Assembly: GCA_033182465.1 (NCBI GenBank)
Contig: CP137325.1
Span: 1,736,001-1,800,000 of the forward strand
DNA length: 64,000 nucleotides
Origin: Sanghuangporus weigelae
Taxonomy: Eukaryota > Basidiomycota > Agaricomycetes > Hymenochaetales > Hymenochaetaceae
Direction of reading: 5' to 3'
Shown here: in pieces, positions 1-12,423 of the stretch
Numbering within the stretch: position 1 is the stretch's first letter
How the letters are laid out: each line of letters begins with the position of its first letter
Notes under the pieces: generated by a model
Told to the model about the DNA's origin: nothing
Seen by the model: only the letters and a program-made list of their open reading frames with translations
Databases searched by the model: none
Made by a program: the position numbers and the translations under genes

Positions 1-3000
1 CGCGAGATGCTTGCGCAGTCTGGAGTTACGATATCAGACTCGGACTATCGAAGCACGATTATTTCCTGCTTACCTCGTTTTTTGGCGAACTTCGCGTCCT
101 CCCAACTAACTTCCGCCAAAATTGCATCTCGTAACTTGTTGCTTCTCAGCCAAACTCCACCTACTCCAGATCAACTCGAGAGTGCAAAGTATGTTGATCC
201 CAAAGTCCTCATCCACATCATTGTAGACGAGGCAGAGCGTCAGAAGCGGAACAAGAGGGGCGAAAGATCAGTTAAGTCGGGAAAACAGCCCAGAGATGAA
301 GCTCTGGCTGTCAACCACTTCAAATCGCCCAAACGGAATGTTAAGTACACACCTCAAGAGCCAAAGCTCTGTTGGACGTGCGGCCAGGCCGGTCACTTCA
401 GATGCAAGTGCCCCAAGAACAAGGGCGGCTTTCTGAAGCAAGTTGGTGGCCAGCAATTCAAGCCGAAAGATTCTGCGAATGTCGTGTACGACTCGGACTC
501 GGATGGCGTATGGGACTGTGCCAATGCCGCCTGGGAGTGGTCTGATGACGAGGAAGACAACTCGCCTATTGAGAGCACTGGGGCATCTTGAGAAAGTCAA
601 GCAAGAACTTCAGATATGGGAGTCTTCGAAGGGCATGACTGGGACTTACTGGTGGATGTCTTTGAACCAGACGAAGGTTTGCAAGAGGAACCCCTGTGGT
701 GCTCTGACGACGAATCTGAGCAGGATGAGTCTGATCGTGAGGAGGCCGAAGTTGTCATGATCCACCCAGATCGCGAACCCAAAGGAAGAAGAGCGATTTT
801 CGATTCAGGATCGACGAGACACATTACCCCTTACCGCGGTGACCTGACAAAGTACGAGGACATCCCGCCGAGGGCTCTGTATGCCGCAAATAAGCATGTG
901 TTCCATGCGACTGGACAGGGAAATTTGGCGATGCCACTTCCAAATGGCTCATCGCAAATGGTACTCACAAACGTACTGTACTCCCCTGAGATCCAATATA
1001 CTTTGATTTCTGTTGGTGAGCTGGACAAAACCGGACATGAAATGAGATTTGGTGGGGGCAAATGCCGCATTTTCGACCCTCTTGGTGCCCAAATCGGCGA
1101 AATTGCACGCTCTCCAAAAGGGCTATACAAGTTCATCTCAGAATCAGTCGAAACCGACCTGAAGGACAAAATAAATCTTACTGAGGATGGCATGATGGCC
1201 ATGGATCTCCATGCCCGCATGGGCCACATTTCGCCTTGCATGGCCGAGGAAATAGTCATGAAAGGTCTTGTCACTGGTGTTTGCCTCGTACTGTCCGATC
1301 TCTCGGAAGCCTTCTGCAAGAGCTGCTTGTATGGCAAGACAACGCGTAGTCCTATTGCAAAGGCAAAATCAAGTCCTAGAGCTAGGGACTTTGGTTCGGA
1401 AATCCATTCGGATGTATAGGGACCATCGCCAACTCGCTCACTGGGTGGCCGCCATTACTTCGTTTCCTTCACGGGTGATGCAACGAGAATAAGTAAAATA
1501 TACTTGTTGAGAAGAAAATTGGACGTACCCGACACATTCAAGAAGTTCGAGGCCTGGGTAAACACCCAGCATGGGGCCAAGATACAAGTATTCCACTCCG
1601 ATCGGGGCGGCGAGTTTACGGGCAATGAATTTGTCAATTACATGAACAATAAAGGAATACAGCAGAAACTCACCGTCCATGATACCCCAGAACACAATGG
1701 AGTCGCGGAGCGACTCAACCGAACCTTACTTGAACGTGTCCAAGCAATGTTGCACGCTAGTCAACTGCCCAAATTCCTCTGGGCAGAAGCGGCTAGACAT
1801 GCTGTTTATCTGAAGAACAGGCTTCCCACGAAAGCCCTGGGCAATAAGACTCCCTGGGAGGCACTTACGAATGAAAAGCCGAACATAGCGAAGATTAGGG
1901 AATTTGGAACAAAGTGTTGGGTACACGACCCAACACAATCAAAACTGGCAGTACGGGCGAAAGAGGGGCGTTGGCTTGGATTCGACGATTCGTCGAATGG
2001 CCAAAGAATCTATTGGCCCCAAACAAAATCGATCAGCGTGGAACAAAGTGTTTACTTCTCACCTGGGACAAATGCTGATCGGCTCGAGGGGGAGGAGCTG
2101 GATGTTGGAATGGATGACAGTGTACTGAGCGATCCAACAGCTACCCCTATAAGTCAAATTTCGTCCCGCAGCACTTCCGAATCTCCAACCCCGGCAGTAG
2201 AACCTTCTGCTCCCATGGTCGTAACCCAGCCCCAAACATTTGAGACTGAGTCTCCTGAGCCCCATGACTCACCTGGTCCTGGAGATCAGGGAACAGGAAT
2301 GTCCTCACAAGGGCAAGCTGCTCGTACAATCACTGACAACTCTGCGTCATTGAGGAGGTCAGGTCGCACAAAAGCTCCATCAGTACCATGCAAGAACAAA
2401 ACATATTGATATAAGGTATCATTTTATTCGTTGGATAGTCGAACGAGGCTCTATCCGAGTTGTCTACTGTCCTACGGGGGACATGGTCGCCGATGCACTC
2501 ACGAAAGCGCTCCCATCCTTCAAGATCAAACACTTTGCAAACTGTCTTGGACTTCGCTCGGATTGAGGGGGAGTGTTGGAGTACAATCCGGCGAAGTATC
2601 CCGGGGGATGCACGGGATATGATTTACCTTGGATCGGCAGGAACCACCGAGGTTACGGACTCACCGCCTTCGTTGCAAGGGCACGAGGCATTCTCTTTCT
2701 GTATTGGACACCGCTCGTGGCCGAATGCCTCGCCCGAGCTTATCTTTGTTGCTTCTATGTTTACCCTTTCTTCGTGATCATTTCTCGGGGAGTTTGTTAC
2801 CCCCAGTTTTGTTTTTGTATTCATTCATGTGTCTCTTTTATGCTTGGTGTTCGAAACCATTCATTCCCATGAAAACCCCATTTTACTGTAGTATAAAAGT
2901 GTTGTATTTCACTCAGCAACACCTCAGACGATTGCACCGCTCGCAATCCATCTGAGGTGAGCTTCGAACCTTTTTCACTTTTGTTCTGTACTTTATTTAC

Positions 3001-3137
3001 ATACGTTCTCTGGTAGAATACATTTGTTTTAGGTATGTTACGCAGACAATTGCGCCGCTCGCAATCCATCTGAGAATACATTTGTTTTAGTGTTATTTTG
3101 CGTGCTCGTCTCCTCGCTAAAAATTTCTTCTTCTACA
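1..3137 (+). mobile_element. Ty1/copia-type LTR retrotransposon, broken, right part with its LTR
   Basis: This is a fossil copia element entering from the left window edge. Recognisable parts in order are a Gag region with a CCHC zinc knuckle (CWTCGQAGHFRCKC, about 370-410), a pepsin-type protease motif FDSGSTRHI near 800, a GAG-pre-integrase region to about 1419, integrase from about 1504 to 2409, a short RNase H end (motif DMVADALTKALP, about 2480-2515), a purine-rich tract just before 2574, and the right LTR. The order protease, integrase, RNase H is diagnostic of Copia rather than Gypsy. It does not look whole; there are several breaks, so it is probably not recent. The left LTR lies outside the window, so age from LTR divergence cannot be judged. 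Confidence 0.9.
2574..3137 (+). repeat. Probable right LTR of the copia element
   Basis: The segment starts TGTTGGAG directly after a purine tract and plausibly ends TCTACA at 3137, giving TG...CA termini. The left LTR is not in the window, so both borders are inferred. Inside it, a 32-bp block (2925-2956) recurs at 3043-3074, and an 18-bp block at 3015-3032 recurs at 3073-3090, so the 3' part contains a short internal duplication. Confidence 0.6.
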
Positions 3138-3541
3138 GGGACTCGTATGTATTTCCGGTCGATCGACTGAGAGATGCCACAGCACTTTCTAAACAAGTTT
3201 GATGATCCTATGGGGCGATCATGGGATTCAGCGTCATATGCAAGTTCTTGAGTAGTTCAGGGCATCCGGAGATTTGCACATCAAGTCGTATGAGCTGCCC
3301 ATCTCATTCACGTCAGAGCACTGAGAGCTCGCAGGCGTTCCGCGTGTGTGGTAGGTACTCCTTCAGGTATGCAATATAGTAAATAAAACAGCTCCAGTAC
3401 TATTTACCGCTCCTATATCTCAGGTTGACTTGCAATTAAGCTCATTACCTTCGGGTACAGATTCAAGTTAACCTGGACCTGCTGACTCGTACCTGCTCTC
3501 ATTGCATGCTCTGTTATATGATGTCCAATAACTCATACTCA

Positions 3542-4631
3542 TTACAGCCGTTTGCAAAAGTAATGAGAATCACGTGATTTCACCACTTTTCTCGCCATGA
3601 GAGCCTCAAAACACAGATAAAATCATATCTCACCCAAATCTCAACGGTTTCACATCATCTAAGTTGCTAAATTCATCTTTTCGAAAGGGCTTTCGCTTAA
3701 AGAAAACTGTAGAGAAAATAGAGCGAAAAATGACCCTAAAATGGCGAAAATATCGGTTTTTGCCTCTTCCTTGCATGTGCAATTTTTTCTGTGATCCCTG
3801 CTGGTCCAGCACCTCCCCAAAGCTATCCAGAATGATAATATGATTATAAAATGAATTTACAGACTGAGTTTGAGTTGAATTGTGTACCAGAATGTGCTAC
3901 TTTGAGCCATGCCTGAATCACTCAAAACTCATCATTTCCCCCTAGCCTCCCAGGCTCCAGGAAAAATTCTTACAGGCCAGATTCATGCATGTAAATTCAT
4001 TTTGGATATAATAGACTAGGTTTGTGTACTAGCTAAGGCCTCAGCATCCACTGGTGAGCTGGGCTGAACAAGTGATTCTGGTTGTATGCATCATTTTAGA
4101 CAGCATCTTCCCAGCTCACCAGTGGATGCTGAGGCCTTAGCTAGTACACAAACCTAGTCTATTATATCCAAAATGAATTTACATGCATGAATCTGGCCTG
4201 TAAGAATTTTTCCTGGAGCCTGGGAGGCTAGGGGGAAATGATGAGTTTTGAGTGATTCAGGCATGGCTCAAAGTAGCACATTCTGGTACACAATTCAACT
4301 CAAACTCAGTCTGTAAATTCATTTTATAATCATATTATCATTCTGGATAGCTTTGGGGAGGTGCTGGACCAGCAGGGATCACAGAAAAAATTGCACATGC
4401 AAGGAAGAGGCAAAAACCGATATTTTCGCCATTTTAGGGTCATTTTTCGCTCTATTTTCTCTACAGTTTTCTTTAAGCGAAAGCCCTTTCGAAAAGATGA
4501 ATTTAGCAACTTAGATGATGTGAAACCGTTGAGATTTGGGTGAGATATGATTTTATCTGTGTTTTGAGGCTCTCATGGCGAGAAAAGTGGTGAAATCACG
4601 TGATTCTCATTACTTTTGCAAACGGCTGTAA
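3542..4631. repeat. 1.09-kb near-perfect palindrome (fold-back element, TIR-like)
   Basis: The left arm 3542-4063 and right arm 4110-4631 are reverse complements over 522 bp with no length difference; every segment I compared matched, and both arms encode the same 60-residue open frame on opposite strands. The loop is 46 bp (4064-4109). The ends read TTACAGCCGTTTGCAAAAG and its complement, so each end carries a TA dinucleotide next to CAGCC, as expected of a TA-inserting (Tc1/mariner-like) fold-back element. No transposase is encoded. Each arm also contains an ATCACGTGAT site (near 3571 and 4597). Identical arms imply recent origin or repeated arm-to-arm conversion. Confidence 0.9.
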
Positions 4632-4968
4632 ATAAAAACGCAGTTCCGTCGGATCTCTTGAGAATTGAGAATTGGAGTGAAAATGACAGAGAAATGCGCT
4701 TTAGAAAGCATGACATAGTTTGTAGAATGGCGTTGAGCATAGGAATGGTAAGTGGTAGAACTGATTTCAGACTGCACTGAGATTTATCGGTGATTCTACA
4801 GAATCGGCGAAGGTTCGTAAACTTGTCGCTAAACCTAAGTGCGTGTAAACTAAGGCCTTCGTCCTAGAACGTCGTGCCTATCGATATCGCTACAGTCTGC
4901 TTGTTACATTCCAAGGGCTCGAATAACAAACATAATACATCCGGATTGGATTACGTTTTAGAATTCGT

Positions 4969-5804
4969 TCAACTCGAAGAAGCACCAGCATCTTCTGCTC
5001 CTACCCTCAACTCCGCCCATCGTCCAAAACAGTTCCAGCCTGTGTACCGCGCACATCCGATCACCTCTAACCTGTCTCCACGTTTGAGGTTATCCCAGAA
5101 CTGCTTCAGGTCTTCTCCTTTGAGATTACCTTGATACTTTGTGGGTGTACCGTCATTTTCGACCGGGACGTCAACGATGCGCCACTGCAGCTTGTTCTTC
5201 TGTTCATCCTCCTTGCCGTCCTGCCTGATCTTCGCCTTCTTGTCGACTTGCTCGTTCTCCTGCGACTTCTTGTCATCTGGGACGGTCTCCTGCGGCTCGG
5301 GTTTCTTCTCGCTGTTCTCCTCAGCTTTATTCTCGTCCCGCTCGCTCTCCTGAGGTTTCTTCTCGTCGCCCTGGTTGTTGTCTTAGTGAACCCGTTTCTT
5401 AATATAAAAATCAGAAATTATTACTTTCACATCCTCGCGAATTATCTTAAGCTCGAACCAACTCTGTGACTTGTCTTGCTGCCAAGCATCCTTGATGACG
5501 AGCCTTCACCTCAAGATGTATGGGCGAGCCCCTTTTGCTCAAGACAGCCTCTTCGATTGGCGTCGTGCGGAACCAGGGACGCCTTTTCACTGCACTGCTG
5601 TTTCCTTGAACGCTAAGCTTTGTGTTGACTTCGGCAGTATAAACTTTGCGATCAGCGTCCCACTACGCGACAATGAGCGAGAACACCATTGGCCTTGTAG
5701 TAGTTATAACTTACGGATAGGGTAGGTGAAGAATTTTCTGTGGTGTCGCTAAGACCGAGACCAGAGCGGATGCTCTTGGAGATTCTCCGTATTACTATTG
5801 CCAT
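4969..5804 (-). pseudogene. Spliced fungal gene of unknown function, probably frameshifted
   Basis: The reverse strand reads as coding from an ATG at 5804 (MAIVIRRISKSIRSGLG). A GTAAGT donor gives a 52-nt intron. Exon 2 carries VYTAEVNTKLSVQG, RRPWFRTTP and IHLEVKARHQG. A 54-nt intron with an ACTAAG branch site follows IIREDVK. The last exon is lysine/glutamate-rich and ends in RGDRLEVIGCARYTGWNC and WAELRV before a TGA at 4969. The ARHQG / SWFELK / GDRLxVxxxARYxGW pattern recalls a family of fungal proteins of unknown role; I cannot name a domain. Between ARHQGCLAARQ and SQSWFELK (near 5480) the frame shifts by one base with no usable intron, so it is probably broken, or the base is an error. 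Confidence 0.45.
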
Positions 5805-6296
5805 TGTGAAGTGAACAAAGTGTTGGATTTTCGAGGCGCCTTCGAGCCCGGGAACTGTCTCGGATGCCCCCGGGGATATGTTTCAGATAAGAAAAAGGTA
5901 TATATGACATGTACTTTCCGTAGTTACACCCCATCTATTTTGTTTGCCCTCAGTGGTTACCAAGAGGGACAAACCGAAACTACGTTGTTGTTACAAGGCC
6001 GGCGACGGCTCTGTTTTCAACACAAAGATACTGTGGGGAGAAAGAATCATTGTCATTTACGGTCCTCCTCTTTCACAGGCACGCTAACACCTCTTCTCGG
6101 TGACTTCGAAAACGCACAATCTTACCATGACATTCTTCTTTGAACACAAACAGATATTTTCCACATACATACATCTATAAGCACTACCTTCTCAGTCATC
6201 TGACAAACATTTAAAAATGCATTATAGGGTAGTACAATACGCAGGTAACGATGTGATTACTAGGGTCGACGAGCCGAACTTCCTCACCATTCCATG

Positions 6297-9200
6297 TTAG
6301 CTGAATCTGATCCGTTTCGATCTAGCAGAAGTCCGTTTTGATGCCAATCGCACACTTCTCCTGGCTCCTTGACATGAAGTACAGTCTCCATTCTCCAGTC
6401 GTCGGGACCTAAGATTGTAGGTCCTTCCGGACCCATCACCCAAAGCAGAATCAGAGTTTGCTGACCTGATATCGACTACCTTGTGTCCTCTGGTCATGCG
6501 CTTTGCTCCTTGTCCCATATCTGTTTCGTTCACACCTCCATTCCGATCCAGAGCCTCGCGACGCCTACGCTTTCTTCGTCGACCCAAAACTTGTACCTCT
6601 GGATTATTAGGATAATCAGCGTCGTCCTCGGCTTCCTCTAGTATCCGTTTACCACGAGCTCGGTCGGCTCCGTGAGCTACGTGAAACTGGATCGCTACGG
6701 CCAGCAAACAAGTCCGCGTGCCGGGAAGGTTGTCATATGCCACTGGAAAATAATCCGAGACATCGTGTTCCGTTCTGTCGCAATTCGTAGTTTCGTCAGA
6801 CGAAAGTCTGGCATAGACCAAGGTACATAGTTCTCGAAACTTGTCCATAGTCCAAAGTACTGTGTCGCTTCGCATCTTGTGAGCCACGTGAGTTGTTGCC
6901 AGATATCTGTAGCCGGTTTCGAAAAACGATTGGATGTATTCATTCTCAAATTCGAATTTGCGAAGGAATTCCCTCCCGGAAAAGCCTTGCTGGATGAACT
7001 TCTCAGCTCCACCAGAGGCTTGCCCGTTCTCCCCTGGTTTGATATCGTTAAAGAAACGATACATCCAGCGCCCCAGTCCAGCTACGTGTCGTTGAGGCAG
7101 CCAGCGGAGACAACCATACATCACGACGTAAAACAATGATTCCATGTCATCCTCTTGTGTTTGATGGCAATCGTCGCACTCTCGAAGAATTCGGGCTGGC
7201 ATGAACGCCCATGTACCCTAACTCAGATGAATACTCACAATGAATCAAGAAATGTAAATAGATTGCTAACCGTATGAAGGCCATCCGTGGCCTTTCCTGC
7301 GTCGTCTACCACAGTCGAAAATTCCCAATCAACGAGGAGACCTCGTCTAGGCTGCGAGACTTCGGCTCGATAGAGGATAATATTGTCCAGACTGACATCA
7401 CGATGGATTCTTCTGCACTGCCTGTATGCCAAATCAAGTGCTGCAATCCCGTCAGCCATGAAAATTTCACATTCTGTTGGACGTTACCTTTAAGCGCGTC
7501 TCTAGCACCACCAAATAGTTCGCGCGATCCATTGAATGTCCTCAATGGGTAGCCCGCTTGCTTCAAAACAACTCGGCAATGCGTATGTTTGTACACCCGT
7601 AAACACAAACGATCCTGTAAGCACTCGCAAACCCAGTATTGGCTGATATAATCATTCGTCCTCGTACACTGGACTGTGCCTGCATCTGCCTCCATGTCTA
7701 CAACTGGAGACGAATTGCTCTGAGAAAAGTCCCTAGAACTATTAGGAAATTCGTCATTCTGATCATATTGATACGTCGCTTGCATATCCATGCTCGCTTT
7801 CACGCTTTCCTGCAATAACAACGTTAAGTAATGGTGTTTTACACCTTGTATTATTGTACGCACCTCGTTGTTCTCAGCTATAAATTCATAGCCGATCACG
7901 TCTCCAAAGGTCTCTAGTTCACAGATATTCACTACACGGCCTTCTCCCATTTCGCTGTATACCACACCCTCTTCTTTCACACAACCTAGGTCGATTCGCC
8001 AAACATCTTTCAAAAAACAGACCCTGCCTTCACCGGACCTTGTCATTTCAACAGCCCAATACGCGCGAGTCGAACGGCCGTCCGCAGATTTTGGCGAGGT
8101 CATGGGCACAGATACAAGGAAATATCGCAAGGAACGTCGTTTTTGGTCATAGACCTGCATCTTCATCACTTTCCCATTCTCGTAGTGAACTGCAAGTGCC
8201 TCGTCCAGCTCTCTGGAGTCTGTGTCGCTGAAGCTTAACTGCAATGCTACATGTCGTCGTACGCAAGCTCTGAACAATTTTTCTTCGGCACGAGAAGCCA
8301 CAATGACGGTTGGATCGTAACCACGTTGAACCGGATTGGCATGGTGGAACCTCCAGAGGAATTCGCACAGTAGGTCCGGCCGCTGTCTGTAATCAAACGA
8401 GGCTGTCACTATCCCTCCCGCACGATCCCAGCGCAGAAACCGAACGCGAGTACCAAAGATTAACATGGCGAAGTAGAATACTCGATGCTGTTCAGAACAT
8501 GCTATGGAGACACATCCAACACTTCGACCAAGATTTCGCTCCTCCTCCTTCCCGGCATCAAAGTCGCTCTGTTGTTGATACTTGTGATTCTCATACGCGA
8601 AGAAGCTCTTGCATATACTTCTGCTATATCGATCGTGCGAGTGGGAGTCGCAAAAAGGGTCTCCGCTCTTGCGAACCAACGCGAAAAGCTCAGCAGATCC
8701 AAGGCTCGGTTTAAAGCCAGACTTGAATGTCCTCTCATCTGGGTCACCGTCTTGCACAAAAGGTCCAAGCGATACATTATAACCGCAGACTTCCGGAGGA
8801 AGGATTTCAGGAGAGTGCACATTGTAAGAATCGGCGGTGGTGCAGAAATTAATGCTTGGGCAACGCTTGTCCTTGTCAATCGCAGCGATCTAGGCTTCTA
8901 TTAGCACCAGTATCAGAATCGAATGAAGCAACAGACACACCAAAACTCTGTAGATCTCTCTTTCGTCCTTAGGCCTCAGAGGAACGTTATTGAACGCTCC
9001 AGCAGACTTCGGCATACGCTTGTGACCTGGTGCGGAAGGCAAAAATTCATCGAGGAATGATCTGACCGGCATGGGTCCGATTATCACTTTTCGACCCTCT
9101 CTCGCGTAACGATGAATATCGTTGATTTCCGCCGCTTGAATGGGACCTTTTAACGGATCTTTCGGGGTTCTAGCAGTGGGTATATCCATCGGAATGGCGG

Positions 9201-9507
9201 CATTGTTAAGCGGGCAGATCATGGGCACTGATGACGACAAAGTTTGCTGGCTACAAGTTGAGCTTGTAGCCGAAGAGCTCAACAGACTTGAGCAAACGAA
9301 GCCCGCATGATGTCGATAAGAGAGATTCGAGACTCCTTTTGTAACATCGCACGGCAAAACTGGATCGTCCGGACATTGAGAGGACAGTGGCACAGCAGTA
9401 TTACATTCGAAAGGGGTAGATACTGAAGGGCTAGGGGACAGAAGATCAGACGTTTGGAGTTCTTCTAATTTTTGTGTATCCCGCATGCCTTGAATACAGC
9501 GTCGCAA
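6297..9507 (-). CDS. FK1: FunK1-type fungal protein kinase
   Basis: Five exons: 9507-8941, 8889-7864, 7809-7488, 7440-7271 and 7217-6297, giving 1001 aa with canonical GT-AG introns of 47-54 nt. The N-terminal motif is GRKVIIGPMPVRSFLDEFLP. The core contains FRW-like LRWDRAGGIVTASFDY and the probable ATP-binding lysine in FLKDVWR. The catalytic loop is HRDVSLDN in the 170-nt exon 4, followed by DWEFS in place of DFG, then GTWAFM and the C-lobe DDMESLFYVVMYGCLRWLP. The tail has RRRKRRRR, TYNLRSRRLE and RRSVRLASKR, which looks like a nuclear-localisation and basic region. All catalytic residues are present, so it is predicted active. FunK1 is known as a fungal kinase family; its substrates are unknown to me. 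An E-box lies 58 bp upstream of the ATG. Confidence 0.92.
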
Positions 9508-9564
9508 ATATAACAGATGGTGGTAAAAGATGAATATCCGACACCAGACGCAGGATGTGAACAG

Positions 9565-9572
9565 TCACGTGA
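9565..9572 (-). promoter_or_regulatory. E-box TCACGTGA upstream of FK1
   Basis: Palindromic TCACGTGA, followed in the sense direction by C (CTCACGTGACTG), 58 bp before the FK1 ATG. The same site sits at a similar distance before most FK genes here. CACGTG is the classical target of bHLH factors of the Cbf1/Pho4 type; the binder is inferred. Confidence 0.6.
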
Positions 9573-11179
9573 GACACCACGACCGTGGCTCGGAGTGGTG
9601 ACTGGCAATCCCTATATCAGCCGCGCGCCGAAATTTTTCTGTCGGAGCTTCAATAGTTGCTATTTCAGGAATAAAATGACAATCCTTGTTTCCCACTTTC
9701 TTGAACCATCTATGCACGCTCATCAGTGCTGTAATTCGGTATTAAGACATAATTATGAGCTTGGAAATTTGTCTCTTGGAGTGAATCAGGCCATTCTGAG
9801 CTTATTTCTCTCGAAAATTTCAACTATTTTTGGTACTATGGGAGAACAAATGTTGTACTGGTTTAACCAGAACAACATCCTGCTAAGTAATGGTCCGAAC
9901 TGCTGTAGAAAACATCAAAGAACGTTATCATTACTCTGAGAGACGCACTATGCTCAATTCTGAAGGTCTGGCCTTGGTGAATGACGCAACGATCTCAAAC
10001 AAGGTTACACTCAATACGGAGGTTCGTGTCCCTAACTCTGATTTGTCTCCGGCTTAACGAATCTACCTTTTGAAGCTCTCTAGCCATTTGCCACACTTCA
10101 CATGCCACGTGGGATACTCTGTAACAGGCTGCGGATATATCACTCAGATCCTTCAGGTAACTACTCCAGCTGGAAGGCAACATGTATTGGAGCGAACAAT
10201 GGAACAGTACAACGCTTGCTCAGGCAGGAGTACAAGGGCAAAACTATGCTTGTATTTGGTACATAGAATGCGAGTCAAGGCTGATCAGGAATTTGGTAAT
10301 GGTAGGGGGCCCAAGGGTCTCCTGTGTGATCTTCGCATAGGCCTTGACGAAAAGGCCGTGCTCGATGTCTCGCCGGCTGCCTCAGTAACGACCTCAAAAT
10401 TCTCCCGGAGAACACAAAGGAGGGCCTGTATTCTGGCGGGATTGTTCTTGACGTTGCCGTCCGTGGGTATGTCCAAAATGTTATTCTTGTATTTTCGTAA
10501 CTTATCCAGCTGGTTCTTTAGATCTACCCCCTTCATTGATTGGATGGTCTCGGGATTCAGCTCGACGGTAAGTCCACGGAGTTCTTTGTCTCGTGCCTGT
10601 CTCTTCTGATAAAATACGGTTCGTTTTTCCTGCTTTTCTTTAGATTCTCTCACGATTGCTTCAGTGACTTCCCGCCGACGTTTCCTATCCTGGCCCATCT
10701 CGTCCTCAACCCGTGCCCGTTTCATTAAAAAGCGGTGATGTTCGATATTGGTGAGTTTCTCTTGTATAAATGTTTCTGTTTCGTTTCTTCTGTACCTGAA
10801 CAATGAATTGAACAGTTTTATTGAACCGTTCGGATTTTTTCGTGCAAAAACTCGATAGGAGCCAAGGGCCCCTTCGTTTGCATTGTTCGTTGCTGGCATC
10901 CAGGCCAGCTGACATTCACCTTCGGTAAGTGCTGCAATAGTTCCATCGTCGTTAAATTCTGCTGAGAATCGCTCCCAGGTCTGCAAGGCCCCTCTCAGAA
11001 AGGCCTTGAACAGCTCCTCAAGCTTTGGGAGCTTTTCATCGGCAATGAAGACTTGTATCGCACTGATTGTATCAGGGCGGTCCCGGTCCTCATTACCACA
11101 CAAGGTGGCTTCCTGAGGACTGGAACTGGATGATAGAATGATCTGTGGATCATCTATCAGTTTGCGTATATGCGCCTGG

Positions 11180-11243
11180 ACCTGTTGTAAACATGCGAGA
11201 CTCGAGTAAGTACCTATACAATAGATCCTAGCTGAGTATATGT
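11180..11243 (-). repeat. Second copy of a ~58-bp exon/intron segment (partner at 13620-13684)
   Basis: On the minus strand both copies begin ACTCAGCTAGGATCTATTG and continue in near identity through GTATA, GTACT, ACTC, AGTCTC and ATGTTTA to an AG acceptor. The 13.6-kb copy spans an intron acceptor and the start of an exon of the decayed gene. The 11.2-kb copy sits at the far end of the 2-kb intron, directly before the exon starting VQAHIRKLIDD. It looks like a partial duplication of the gene's own exon edge. Confidence 0.6.
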
Positions 11244-11479
11244 TAGGGAGTAGGCCTGGGGTTACACCGGTTCGATCCTTTTGCCTAAGCAGCGGTATGT
11301 TGTGCAGAGGTGATCTTATCTACCCACGTCTGGCTGTACCATGCGGTCCCTTACTAGCCTTCCTAGTCACGGTCCGAGTTATGGATGCTTTCAGATACGA
11401 GGTGATAGTAAAGCAGATTGGGATTTCCAAGAGGTGTGATAGTACAAAGCACACAGTAATAGTCTAGTTAGGACTTTAC

Positions 11480-12420
11480 ACCAGTGTGTTAAGAGGATCG
11501 AAAGATGGGGAAATGAGGGCCTAATCCTACAACTATTTATGCTCCCAGATATTCCATTTTCCGTCCTATTTCTTACTCATCCTGTCTCCACTTTACTCCA
11601 CTTTTCTCCACCATTACATCTGTTCCTTTGTCATCCTGCTGCGCTTCGCTCCACTTTGCTCCAATCTTTGTAAGGTCGTCTCCACTATGACAGAATTCTT
11701 TGGAGTTGCTGACTGAGACAATAGAGGTGGTGCTCCGATATGGAATGCTCCACTGTCAGTACTCCATAACGATGTCATTGCCGTCATTGAGTGGCATCTT
11801 TGCTCTTGGAGCGATGTAGGCTGCTCGGTATGTGATTCTTCAGAATTCATCTCGAGGTCCAGCAAGGGTAAGCATAACTCGCACGTCTGTGTTAAGGTGT
11901 CGGGTCGGTGTAGAGTATGGTCCAAGGCATATCATGAACTGCATAAGCTCTGCTGGCAGGTTCTGCTGGGTTCTGGTGACTAGCCATACTTTGCCTTCAT
12001 ATCATATGTCTCGAATGTAATGCCATATCCTTCGTTGTATAAGGAGTTGTAACTGCTTGGTCTCCAGGTTTGCATCTCTCGGTAAATAAAGGTTTGCCTG
12101 TATTGTAGATGCTGGACATGGTGTGTGCAACTCTGGTCTATACCATCCAATCATTCTCCAGGTTATTGGGTTCGCAATTCGAGGGGTTCGAGTTGTGATC
12201 GTGAATTCCTCTCGTTTCTTGGGTACTACTGGGTTTGGTGGATTGGAATGCATTGTATCTTGAAGGTGTCGCTCAGTTTCGATGTGACAGTCACGCGTAC
12301 CAACTGTTGCCGTGCATACTATGTAGTATACTTCATAAAGGACCATGTAAACTCGTGCACAGACTTGACAGTGCTGAAATGCCAGTGAGGTCTCCATAAA
12401 CCTTATTAGCCTTTAGCCTT
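11480..12420. other. Inserted DNA inside the 2-kb intron, no gene recognised
   Basis: This stretch and 12908-13228 lie between two exons of the decayed gene. A 131-codon open frame on the minus strand (12397-12002) shows no domain I recognise. The borders of the original insertion are unclear. Confidence 0.3.
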
Positions 12421-12423
12421 TTA

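Noticed and set aside
5131-5469. Leucine-rich plus-strand open frame resembling a membrane protein
   Set aside because: It is the antisense of the lysine/glutamate-rich last exon of the minus-strand gene 4969-5804, which has proper introns and conserved motifs.
8310-8904. Plus-strand open frames of 134-139 codons
   Set aside because: They lie antisense to FK1 exon 2, whose conserved kinase motifs show that the minus strand is coding.
11240-11290. Possible tRNA gene (GGTTCGATCC B-box-like sequence)
   Set aside because: No acceptor stem or A-box at the right spacing could be formed; it lies in the inserted intron DNA.
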